64,000 bases of DNA, taken from an uncultured bacterium. GTDB lineage: Bacteria > Bacillota > Clostridia > Oscillospirales > CAG-272. The notes beneath the pieces were generated by a model. It saw nothing but the letters and a program-made list of their open reading frames with translations, did not search any database and had not been told where the DNA came from. Below are positions 9,370 through 17,727 of the stretch, piece by piece; position 1 is the first letter of the stretch, and the number at the start of each line of letters is the position of its first letter. The DNA is taken from assembly GCA_945920215.1 (NCBI GenBank), contig CAMEJM010000005.1:1-64000 (forward strand), given 5' to 3'. Position numbers and translations under genes: made by a program.

Positions 9370-12300
9370 TTCTTTTTCCCCTCCTCCCGTTGCCTGTCGG
9401 CAAGTTCCAACGCCCCGAGCAGGCTCCGCAGGCGGATGGTCACCGCGCCGAGGTTGGTGATTTCGTCAATTTTGATTTGCGTATACAGCTTTCCATGCCG
9501 CTCCAGAATGCTGCGCACCTCGTCGGTGGTAATCGCGTCGATCCCGCAGCCGAACGAAACAAGCTGTACCAATTCCACATCCGGCGTGCCGGCGGCAAAT
9601 TCCGCCGCCGCGTACAGGCGCGCATGATAGGTCCATTGGTTCAGGACATTCACGTGCGGCTTGGCGGCAAGATGGCAAACGCTGTCCTCGCTGACCACCA
9701 CAAAGCCGAGCGAGGTTGCCAGCCTGTCGATGGCATGGCTGATCTCCGGGTCGACATGATAGGGTCTGCCGGCAAGGATCATCACGCGCTTTCCGTGCGC
9801 GTGCGCCCGGTTGAGAGCCTCCTCGCCCCACTTGCGGTTCTCCTGCATGAACGCGTCATAGCGCTCCCATGCCGCTTTGACGGCGCGGCGCATTTCGGAC
9901 AGCGGAACGTCGCCCCAAACGGGTTTCAACGCGCGGCACATGGCGCGTGCAAACTGCGCTTTGTCAAGGAGATTGAGATAAGGATACAGGAATTTTGTTT
10001 CCCGCAGGCTCTCCACATTGCCCGCCAGCAGTTCCCCATAGTAGGCAACCACGGGGCAATTGTAATGGTTATCGGAGCGTCCCTCGTCCACATTGTAGGT
10101 CAGGCAGGGGTAGAAAACCGCGTCCGGCTTCTTCTGAACAAGGGTTTCAATATGCCCGTGCATGAGTTTGGCGGGATAACACACCGTGTCGGACGGAATG
10201 GAATACTGCCCACGGCGATACAGGTCGCGGTCGGAGATCCCCGACCAGACCACGCGGATACCCAGCGTGCGGAAAAGGGTGTGCCAGAAAGGCGCCAGTT
10301 CCCACATTCCGAGCGCAAGCGGTAGTCCCACGGTGCCGCGCACCGCTTCTCCCTCATCGGAGATGAGCTTCTGCATCCGCTCCTGCTTCCAGCGGTAAAC
10401 GTCCGGTGTCTCTTCCTCCCCATGGCGGAGTTTTCCGGCGCCGCGGTCGCACTTTGCGCCGGATATGTATTTCTCCCCGCCCACGAAGCGGTTGACGGTC
10501 AGGTGGCAGCGGTTGCCGCACCCGCCGCACACCGTGGCGGAGGAGGTATAAGCAAAGGCGCGCAGTTCCTCTGCGGTGAGAAGAGACGACGTCTCCCCCC
10601 GCACGGATTTCGCGTACAGCGCCGCGCCGAAAGCCCCCATCAGCCCCGCAATGGACGGGCGGATGACCTCTCTTGCGAGTAGCATTTCAAAGCTCCGCAG
10701 AACGGTATCGTTATAGAACGTCCCCCCCTGCACGACAATGCGCTTGCCGAGCTGGTCGGGGTCGGTCGCGCGAATGACCTTGTAAACGGCGTTTTTCACC
10801 ACGGACATGGAAAGCCCGGCGGAAATGTCCTCCACGCTTGCGCCGTCCTTCTGTGCCTGCTTGACCGATGAATTCATAAAAACGGTGCAGCGGCTGCCGA
10901 GGTCCACCGGCGCCTTGGCAAACAGACCGATACGCGCAAACTCCTCCACCGAATACCCCATGGCGCGGGCAAAAGCGGAGATGAACGAACCGCACCCGGA
11001 GGAGCAAGCCTCGTTGAGCATGATGCTGTCAATGGCGTCGTCCTTGACCTTGAAGCACTTGATGTCCTGCCCGCCGATGTCCAGAATAAAATCCACAGCG
11101 GGGTCAAAGTGCTTGGCGGCGGTGAAGTGCGCCATGGTTTCAACCAGCCCGTGGTCGACATGGAAAGCATGGCGGATCAGCTCCTCGCCGTACCCCGTGA
11201 CCGCGGAACCGCGGACGGTAACGCGCTCCCCGCACGCCTCCCGCAGCTTGAGCAGCTGTTCCCTGACAATCTCCACGGGGTTCCCGCGGTTGGAATCATA
11301 GTAACTCCACAGCACCTCGTCTGAGGCGCCGATCAGGGTCATTTTGGTGGTCGTGGAGCCGCAGTCGATGCCGAGGTAGGCGTCTCCCGTATAACTTGCC
11401 AGATCTCCTTCGGCGACCTTTGCCGCGGCGTGGCGGGCGCGGAACGCCTCGTATTCTTCTTCATCGCGGAACAGAGGCGGCATGGCGGCGGCGCTCACCT
11501 TTTCATGGGTGCTTGCCTCAACGGCGGCTTCCAGCTCCCGCCATGTCAGGGTCTTTTCCTGCCGGTCGGCATAGAGCGCGGCGCCGATGGCGACGGCGAA
11601 CGGGGCGTAATCGGGGAAAACGGCGTGCGCCTCGTCGAGTGCGAGTGCCTCGCAGAAGCTCTTGCGCAGACCGCGGCAGAAGTACAAGGGGCCGCCGAGA
11701 AACATGACGCGCCCGCCGATCTTCTTGCCTTGCGCAAGCCCGGTAATGGTCTGACTGACCACCGCCGCGTAAATGCTGGCGGCAATGTTTTCTTTCGCCG
11801 CCCCTTGGTTGAGCAGGGGCTGAATATCGGTTTTGGCGAAAACGCCGCAGCGGGAAGCAATGGGATAGGTGCGCGTGGCGCGCAGGCTCATCTCGTCCAT
11901 TTCCTGCGGGGTGACGTCCAGAAGCGTTGCCATCTGATCGATGAAAGCGCCTGTTCCGCCGGCGCAGGAGCCGTTCATGCGCTCGTCAATACCGCCGTCG
12001 AAAAAGATGATCTTGGCGTCCTCGCCGCCCAGTTCGATCACCGCGGAGGTATCCGGCTCCAGAACGCGCACCACCTCAGCGGTGGCGAATACCTCCTGCA
12101 CGAACTCAATGCCGCTCGCCTTGGCAACGCCCATGCCCGCGGAGCCGGAAATCGCGCAGTGAATGGGCGTGTCCTCCCCCACGGTGTCGCGGATACGGCG
12201 CACCAGCTCCAACAGTTTGGTGCGTACCTGTGCGAAATGCCGCTCGTAACAGCTGTATATCAGCTCCCCGTCGCGCACCACAACCAATTTCGCGGTCGTG

Positions 12301-12404
12301 GAGCCGAGGTCAATGCCAATGGTGACGGGACAGCGTGTATTCAATTTCAGTTTCAGATTTTTTTCCGGTTCCATGCTTTGCTCCCGTTCAGGACGTTTTG
12401 CCAC
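9366..12404 (-). CDS. CoA-substrate-specific enzyme activase (BadF/BadG/BcrA/BcrD ATPase, two ATPase domains plus DUF2229)
   Basis: Two ASKHA nucleotide-binding motifs IGIDLGSTTAKLV and LGIDCGSTTTKMT; NGSCAGGTGAFIDQMA; overlaps the next CDS by 4 nt. Confidence 0.9.
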   Translation of the reverse strand: MAKRPEREQSMEPEKNLKLKLNTRCPVTIGIDLGSTTAKLVVVRDGELIYSCYERHFAQVRTKLLELVRRIRDTVGEDTPIHCAISGSAGMGVAKASGIEFVQEVFATAEVVRVLEPDTSAVIELGGEDAKIIFFDGGIDERMNGSCAGGTGAFIDQMATLLDVTPQEMDEMSLRATRTYPIASRCGVFAKTDIQPLLNQGAAKENIAASIYAAVVSQTITGLAQGKKIGGRVMFLGGPLYFCRGLRKSFCEALALDEAHAVFPDYAPFAVAIGAALYADRQEKTLTWRELEAAVEASTHEKVSAAAMPPLFRDEEEYEAFRARHAAAKVAEGDLASYTGDAYLGIDCGSTTTKMTLIGASDEVLWSYYDSNRGNPVEIVREQLLKLREACGERVTVRGSAVTGYGEELIRHAFHVDHGLVETMAHFTAAKHFDPAVDFILDIGGQDIKCFKVKDDAIDSIMLNEACSSGCGSFISAFARAMGYSVEEFARIGLFAKAPVDLGSRCTVFMNSSVKQAQKDGASVEDISAGLSMSVVKNAVYKVIRATDPDQLGKRIVVQGGTFYNDTVLRSFEMLLAREVIRPSIAGLMGAFGAALYAKSVRGETSSLLTAEELRAFAYTSSATVCGGCGNRCHLTVNRFVGGEKYISGAKCDRGAGKLRHGEEETPDVYRWKQERMQKLISDEGEAVRGTVGLPLALGMWELAPFWHTLFRTLGIRVVWSGISDRDLYRRGQYSIPSDTVCYPAKLMHGHIETLVQKKPDAVFYPCLTYNVDEGRSDNHYNCPVVAYYGELLAGNVESLRETKFLYPYLNLLDKAQFARAMCRALKPVWGDVPLSEMRRAVKAAWERYDAFMQENRKWGEEALNRAHAHGKRVMILAGRPYHVDPEISHAIDRLATSLGFVVVSEDSVCHLAAKPHVNVLNQWTYHARLYAAAEFAAGTPDVELVQLVSFGCGIDAITTDEVRSILERHGKLYTQIKIDEITNLGAVTIRLRSLLGALELADRQREEGKKN

Positions 12405-12458
12405 AGCGGCAATCAGTTACGGAGAGGAGCCTGAAAACAAGCGTCCTCTCTGTCAAAA

Positions 12459-13163
12459 TCATTTGGAAAATTCAAATACGGAATAGGGATTCCCCTCGGC
12501 GTCGCGCAGGGCGAGCACCGTCGCGTCTCCCCGTTTCAGATAAGGGTACAGCACGGTATGACCGAAGGTCTGCCGCAAAAATTCCGCCCGCAGGCGCTTC
12601 ACGCCTGTTTCGCAGTCCGCCAGCGTCAGAGCAAACTCGGTCATTTTGATATTGTTGACGTGTCCGTTTGTATCAAGATGTACCGGCCGCACCGTGAACG
12701 GCGGCAGTTCTTCCCCGTCCGGGGGAACGGGAATCCGGCGGGTCACCTCCGCGTCGGAGGGAACGTCGCCGTAATCCTCCGGCTGCCAGTAGTCTGTCGG
12801 ACAGTCGGTCGGGTGTTCCGTGGCGCGGTCGACATACCCCCACAAGGCGTCCGCCAGCGCGAGCGGCGCGCCGCCTGCGTCGGAAAGGGTCAGGCGCTCC
12901 TGCGCAAGGGCATGGCGCGCACGGTAAAAATAAGTGCTTACGGTATAAGGCGAACTCAGGCGCGGCGGCTCCGCAACAAAGCGGATATTCCAGGAAAGCA
13001 CAAACCATGCCTTTCCTGTCTGTGCCTGATACGCCACGCCCCGCCCGCGGTCCTCGGCGCGCAGGTAACTGACGTCCTGAAGCAGGCGCAGAAGCCCCTG
13101 CATGGAAAGCCGCCCGGACGGGTCGGTTTCGCTGTACCGCAGCCGCCCGTGATACTCATACAT
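12459..13163 (-). CDS. Acyl-ACP thioesterase (FatA/FatB-like)
   Basis: Hotdog thioesterase with HLDTNGHVNNIKMTEFAL and N-terminal RYSETDPSGRLSMQGLLRLLQD. Confidence 0.85.
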   Translation of the reverse strand: MYEYHGRLRYSETDPSGRLSMQGLLRLLQDVSYLRAEDRGRGVAYQAQTGKAWFVLSWNIRFVAEPPRLSSPYTVSTYFYRARHALAQERLTLSDAGGAPLALADALWGYVDRATEHPTDCPTDYWQPEDYGDVPSDAEVTRRIPVPPDGEELPPFTVRPVHLDTNGHVNNIKMTEFALTLADCETGVKRLRAEFLRQTFGHTVLYPYLKRGDATVLALRDAEGNPYSVFEFSK

Positions 13164-13887
13164 CGCCTCTCACGCCTTTCTTTTCATCGTCCCAAAACTT
13201 TTCCAGTAGGCGCTGAAACGTCCTCTGCGGGAACGGGGGCTTGCGCAGCGAAAGCAAAGTCTGCTCCGATACGGTACCCGTGTCGCGCAGTTCTCTGCCC
13301 GCGTCGGTGAATTTGGTGAGGAAACGGTCGATGCGCTCGGTCAGCTCCGGCACGCACAGGGTCTTGCCCTGCGGGCAAAGAACAGGCAGATACGCGCCCG
13401 GACCGCAGATAATGTCGAGCTGCGCGAGCAGCGGGTCATACACCAGATCCGTCTGCGCATAGCCGCAGGTGGAAATGACGACGAATTTTTTGCCCTCCAC
13501 CCCCGGACGGATCCCGTGGAACGGCGTGCCCTTGACCGGCACCTGCCCGCGATAAGTACAGAGCATACTGAGCATACGGTCGGTAAAGACCTTGACAGTC
13601 CCGGGCATCCCGAAGAAATAGAGCGGAAAGCACTCGACAATAATGTCGGCGGCAAGCACTTTTTCTTTCAGGAGGGGAATATCATCGTTCTTTATGACGC
13701 ATTCCCCCTCGGTGCGCCCCCAGCAGGAGAGGCACCCGGCGCAGGGGGTGATGCGGCAGTCCGAGAGGTGAATCAGTTCCACCTCGGCGCCGCCCCCCTC
13801 CGTCAGCCCTGCGAGAAAGGCTCGCGTAACCCGCATGGTATTACTCTTTTCACGGCGGGGGCTGCCGTTCAGAACAAGTATTTTCAT
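13156..13887 (-). CDS. Flavodoxin-fold NAD(P)H-dependent FMN reductase/oxidoreductase
   Basis: MKILVLNGSPRREKSNTMRV; CAGCLSCWGRTEGECVIKNDD. Confidence 0.88.
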   Translation of the reverse strand: MKILVLNGSPRREKSNTMRVTRAFLAGLTEGGGAEVELIHLSDCRITPCAGCLSCWGRTEGECVIKNDDIPLLKEKVLAADIIVECFPLYFFGMPGTVKVFTDRMLSMLCTYRGQVPVKGTPFHGIRPGVEGKKFVVISTCGYAQTDLVYDPLLAQLDIICGPGAYLPVLCPQGKTLCVPELTERIDRFLTKFTDAGRELRDTGTVSEQTLLSLRKPPFPQRTFQRLLEKFWDDEKKGVRGDV

Positions 13888-13938
13888 GTTTGATCCTATC
13901 TGTCGGCTCCAAGGAAGAATCTTCCCGGAATCGGTTTG

Positions 13939-14778
13939 TCAGTGCTTTTTCGGCGCGGGCATGGCGCCCTCCGGGGCGCACCGCCCGATCTTGCGGTACT
14001 TCTCATAGCGGTCGGAGAGCAGGGTGTTCATCTTTTTGCCGCGCAAAGCGTGCAGCTTCCCGGCAACCTCGTCGCGCAACTTTTCCATGTAAGCCTTGCA
14101 CTGCGCGGGGTCCGTGAAATCCCGGGGCTCCGCAATCACGCGCTCGATGATCCCCATCTCAATCAGATCCTGCGCCGCCAGCTTCAGGTGCTCCGCCGCC
14201 TCCGGCGCGCGCGCGGAATCTTTGTAAAGGATACTGGCGCACGCCTCGGGCGAAACCACCGTGAAGTACGCGTTCTCCAGCATCCATATTTCGTCTGCCA
14301 CCGCCAGCGCCAGCGCGCCGCCGCTGCTCCCCTCCCCGACCATCAGGGTCAGGACGGGGGTGTGCAGATCCATCATCTCATACAGGTTTTCGGCAATCGC
14401 CGCGCCCTCTCCGCGCTCCTCGGCGCCGATCCCGCAGTTCGCGCCCTGCGTGTCCACAATACACACCACGGGGCGGGAGAATTTCTCCGCCTGCTTCATC
14501 AGGCGCAGCGCCTTGCGGTAGCCCTCGGGGGAAACGCAGCCGAAGTTGCGCGCCACGTGCTCCGAAACGTCGCGTCCTTTTTCAATGCCGAGAACGGTCA
14601 CGGGCTTTCCGTCCAGAGTTGCCACGCCGCCGATCAGCGCGGGATCATCCCCGAAGCGGCGGTCGCCGTGGAACTCCACAAAGCCGTCGAACATGGCGTC
14701 GATATAATCCTTCGCGGTTGCTCTGCCCGCTTCTCTTGTACATTTGACTTTTTCGTATGCGTTCATTTTCAACCTCAC
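13939..14778 (-). CDS. accA: Acetyl-CoA carboxylase carboxyltransferase subunit alpha
   Basis: GDRRFGDDPALIGGVATLDGKPVTVLGIEKG; EGSSGGALALAVADEIWMLENAYFTVVSPE. Confidence 0.95.
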   Translation of the reverse strand: MRLKMNAYEKVKCTREAGRATAKDYIDAMFDGFVEFHGDRRFGDDPALIGGVATLDGKPVTVLGIEKGRDVSEHVARNFGCVSPEGYRKALRLMKQAEKFSRPVVCIVDTQGANCGIGAEERGEGAAIAENLYEMMDLHTPVLTLMVGEGSSGGALALAVADEIWMLENAYFTVVSPEACASILYKDSARAPEAAEHLKLAAQDLIEMGIIERVIAEPRDFTDPAQCKAYMEKLRDEVAGKLHALRGKKMNTLLSDRYEKYRKIGRCAPEGAMPAPKKH

Positions 14779-15587
14779 TTGCGGTGGATGGCGAGCAGAT
14801 GCCCGATATACCCGCGCTGTTCTTCACGCGGCACAATGTCGTCGAGGAAACCGTTGCCGAGCTGAAATTCCGCGCTCTGGAAGGAAGCGGGCAGCTTAAC
14901 GCCCGTCACCTGCTCGATCACGCGCTTGCCGGCAAAGCCCACCAAAGCGCCCGGTTCCGCGATAATGACGTCTCCCAGCATCGCATAGCTGGCGGTCACG
15001 CCGCCTGTCGTCGGGTCGGTGCAGCAGACAAGATAAAAATTGCCCGCGTTGCTGTGCTTTTTCACAGCGCCCGAAACCTTTGCCATCTGCCAAAGGGAAA
15101 GCATCCCTTCCTGCATACGCGCGCCGCCGGAAACGGTATAGCCGACCACCGGCAGTGAATGCTTGGCGGCATACTCAAACAGGGCGGCAATCTTGTCGCC
15201 CACGACGGTGCCCATGGAGCCCATCATGAACTTTGACTCCATCACAAACAGGCACACGGGATTGCCGCAGATACGCGCCGTCCCGCAGACCACGCCGTCC
15301 CGCTCGCCGCTCTTGGCTTTCGCCGCCGCGAGTTTTTCGTCATAATCGGGAAACGAAATCAGGTTCTCACTCTCCACGCACTCGTTCATCTCGCGGAAAG
15401 TGTCCTCATCGCAGAGCATGGCAAGGCGCATACGCGCCGGCATCCGGTTGTAGCCGCCGCAGCGGGGGCAGATAAACCCATGCTCGGCAAGCTCCCGCTC
15501 GGAGAGCTCCTCTTTGCACTTTTCGCATTTCACAGTCAAGGTTGAGCCGAGATAATCCGGCAACTCTTTATGTTTCATATCGCTCAT
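14775..15587 (-). CDS. accD: Acetyl-CoA carboxylase carboxyltransferase subunit beta
   Basis: Zn ribbon VKCEKCKEELSERELAEHGFICPRCGGY; SGGARMQEGMLSLWQMAK; PGALVGFAGKRVIEQ. Confidence 0.95.
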   Translation of the reverse strand: MSDMKHKELPDYLGSTLTVKCEKCKEELSERELAEHGFICPRCGGYNRMPARMRLAMLCDEDTFREMNECVESENLISFPDYDEKLAAAKAKSGERDGVVCGTARICGNPVCLFVMESKFMMGSMGTVVGDKIAALFEYAAKHSLPVVGYTVSGGARMQEGMLSLWQMAKVSGAVKKHSNAGNFYLVCCTDPTTGGVTASYAMLGDVIIAEPGALVGFAGKRVIEQVTGVKLPASFQSAEFQLGNGFLDDIVPREEQRGYIGHLLAIHRK

Positions 15588-16525
15588 TCCGCACTCCTTT
15601 GCGACGTCTCGGCAAGCTCACGCAGCACGCTTTCCAGCGTGGCGGGGTCGCCGACCGTCAGCGCCTTTGCCTCGGGCAGGGTACGCCCGACAAGTTTGGT
15701 CAGGGTTGCCCCCGCGCCCACCTCGATAAAGGTGTCCACACCCTCTGCCGCCATGCGGCGGAGAATGTCCTCCCACCGGACGCTGTGAGACGCCTGCTGT
15801 GCAATGGTATCTGCGATTGCAGCGGGCGCGGCGGGATATTTGTCCGCCGTATAGTTGGCATACAGCACGGTGGCGGGCGCTTGCAGGGTCATCCCCGAAA
15901 GTTTCTTTGCCAGCGCCTCTGTCGCGGCGCGCATATACGGCGTGTGAAACGCGCCGCTGACCGCCAGCTTCACGGCTCTGCCGCCCGCCGCCTTGACGTC
16001 GGCGCAGAATGCGTCGATTTCCTCGCAGGAACCTGCGCAGGAAAGCTGACCGGGGCAGTTATAGTTGACCGCCCACATTTCCTTATAATTTGCGCATAGT
16101 TGTTCCACCTTTTCGTTTTCCAGCTTCAGAACCGCAGCCATCGCGCCCGGGTGTTCCTCGGCGCACTTCTGCATCGCGGCGCCCCGTAGCATGACAAGAC
16201 GGAACGCGTCTTCGTCGCTCATCACGCCCGTATAGGCAAGCGCGGGGATCTCGCCGAGGGAAAAGCCCGCAACGGCGTCCGCCTTGACGCCCGCCGCCTC
16301 CAATGCTCTCGCACAGGCAAGGTCGGTCAGAAACAGCGCGGGTTGGGTATGCGCGGTTTGGTTCAGCAGTTCCGCCGGTCCCTCAAAGCACAGCTTCAGG
16401 ATTCCCGGGCAAAGCGCCTCGCCCATATCGTAAACCGCCTTTGCGGCGGCGTTATTCTCGTACAGGTCCCGCCCCATTCCGACGAACTGGGCGCCCTGCC
16501 CTGCAAACAGTACGGCAGTTTTCAT
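15584..16525 (-). CDS. fabD: Malonyl-CoA:ACP transacylase
   Basis: AVLFAGQGAQFVGMGRDLY, GFSLGEIPAL, SGAFHTPYM. Confidence 0.93.
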   Translation of the reverse strand: MKTAVLFAGQGAQFVGMGRDLYENNAAAKAVYDMGEALCPGILKLCFEGPAELLNQTAHTQPALFLTDLACARALEAAGVKADAVAGFSLGEIPALAYTGVMSDEDAFRLVMLRGAAMQKCAEEHPGAMAAVLKLENEKVEQLCANYKEMWAVNYNCPGQLSCAGSCEEIDAFCADVKAAGGRAVKLAVSGAFHTPYMRAATEALAKKLSGMTLQAPATVLYANYTADKYPAAPAAIADTIAQQASHSVRWEDILRRMAAEGVDTFIEVGAGATLTKLVGRTLPEAKALTVGDPATLESVLRELAETSQRSAE

Positions 16526-16536
16526 TCCTAACTCCT

Positions 16537-16983
16537 TTATGCACCGAAAATGGTGGCGCGCGGCACCGCCGTAAAGGTCATCGCACCTTTGGCGCGCACC
16601 TCGCCGTCCACGCGCAGTACCGCGTCAAAAGAGGTCAGCCCCCCTGCGGCGCGGGTCTTGTTGACGGTAATCTCCAGCGTGTCGCCCGGAATCACCGGCT
16701 TGATGAATTTGAAGTTGTCCACCTTGAGCAGCACGTAAATGGTATTCTCGTCCGCCGCGCTGTCATCGACCACCAGGGAGCAAAGCTGTGCGGCGCATTC
16801 GATCTGCAACACCCCCGGCATGATGGGAGAGCCGGGGAAATGCCCCATGAAATAAGGCTCGTTGACCGATACGTTCTTGGTGCCACGCGCGCTCTCGCCG
16901 GGGGTCAGTTCCAGCACCCGCTCAATCATCTGGAACGGGGGGCGCTGTTTGATGCGGCGGCTGATTTCGTCAATGTTCATCAT
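16537..16983 (-). CDS. fabZ: 3-hydroxyacyl-ACP dehydratase
   Basis: RPPFQMIERVLEL, GHFPGSPIMPGVLQIECAAQ. Confidence 0.93.
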   Translation of the reverse strand: MMNIDEISRRIKQRPPFQMIERVLELTPGESARGTKNVSVNEPYFMGHFPGSPIMPGVLQIECAAQLCSLVVDDSAADENTIYVLLKVDNFKFIKPVIPGDTLEITVNKTRAAGGLTSFDAVLRVDGEVRAKGAMTFTAVPRATIFGA

Positions 16984-17711
16984 AGGTTCAGTCCTCCGTC
17001 AAGCACCAGTACCTGCCCGGTCATATAAGAGCAGGCGTCGCTTGCCAGCATGGAGACGATCCCCGCCACCTCGTCCGCGGTGCCGAGGCGCCCCATCGGA
17101 ATGGCTTTGAGATATTCCTCTTTTTTCTCCTCCGGCAGCTGCTCCACCATTTCGGTCATGATGAAGCCGGGCGCCACCGCGTTGACGCGGATCCCGTAAG
17201 GCGCAAGTTCCTTTGCCATGGTGCGGGTCAGGGCATTCACCGCTCCTTTGGTCGCGCTGTAAACCGTCTGCCCTGCCAATGCCATTTCGGAGCTGACGGA
17301 GGACATATTGATCACCGTGCCGCACTTGCGGCGGAACATTTTCAGAACCGCCTGCTGCGCGCAGTAGAAATACCCTTTCAGATTCAGGTCGATACACGCG
17401 TCGAGATTGTCGGGGTTAAGCATCAACAGATACTCGTCGCGCACGATGCCGGCATTGTTGACCAGCACGTCGATCTGCCCGTAGGTTTTCTGAACGGTCT
17501 TGAACATCTCCTTGACCTCGGGCAGTTTCGAGACGTCCGCACGGATGGCGATCGCCTCTCCCCCCTCGGCTTTGATCTGCTCCACGACCTCGTTTGCCGC
17601 CGCTTCGCTGCTGCTGTAATTGACCACAACAGCCATACCGTCTTTGGCAAGACGGAGGGCGCACGCGCGCCCGATGCCGCGGGAGGCACCTGTTACCAAT
17701 GCGACTTTCAT
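16980..17711 (-). CDS. fabG: 3-oxoacyl-ACP reductase (SDR)
   Basis: ALVTGASRGIGRACALRLAKDG; NNAGI; YSATKGAVNALTRTMAKELAPYGIRVNAVAPGFI; start at MKVALVTG (17711). Confidence 0.93.
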   Translation of the reverse strand: MKVALVTGASRGIGRACALRLAKDGMAVVVNYSSSEAAANEVVEQIKAEGGEAIAIRADVSKLPEVKEMFKTVQKTYGQIDVLVNNAGIVRDEYLLMLNPDNLDACIDLNLKGYFYCAQQAVLKMFRRKCGTVINMSSVSSEMALAGQTVYSATKGAVNALTRTMAKELAPYGIRVNAVAPGFIMTEMVEQLPEEKKEEYLKAIPMGRLGTADEVAGIVSMLASDACSYMTGQVLVLDGGLNL

Positions 17712-17727
17712 GCTTTTCTCCTTTCCG

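Noticed and set aside
13156-13887. Flavodoxin-fold protein as the missing enoyl-ACP reductase
   Set aside because: Sequence matches the FMN reductase/flavodoxin family (LNGSPRxxSNT), not FabK, FabI, FabL or FabV; assigning ER activity would be speculation.
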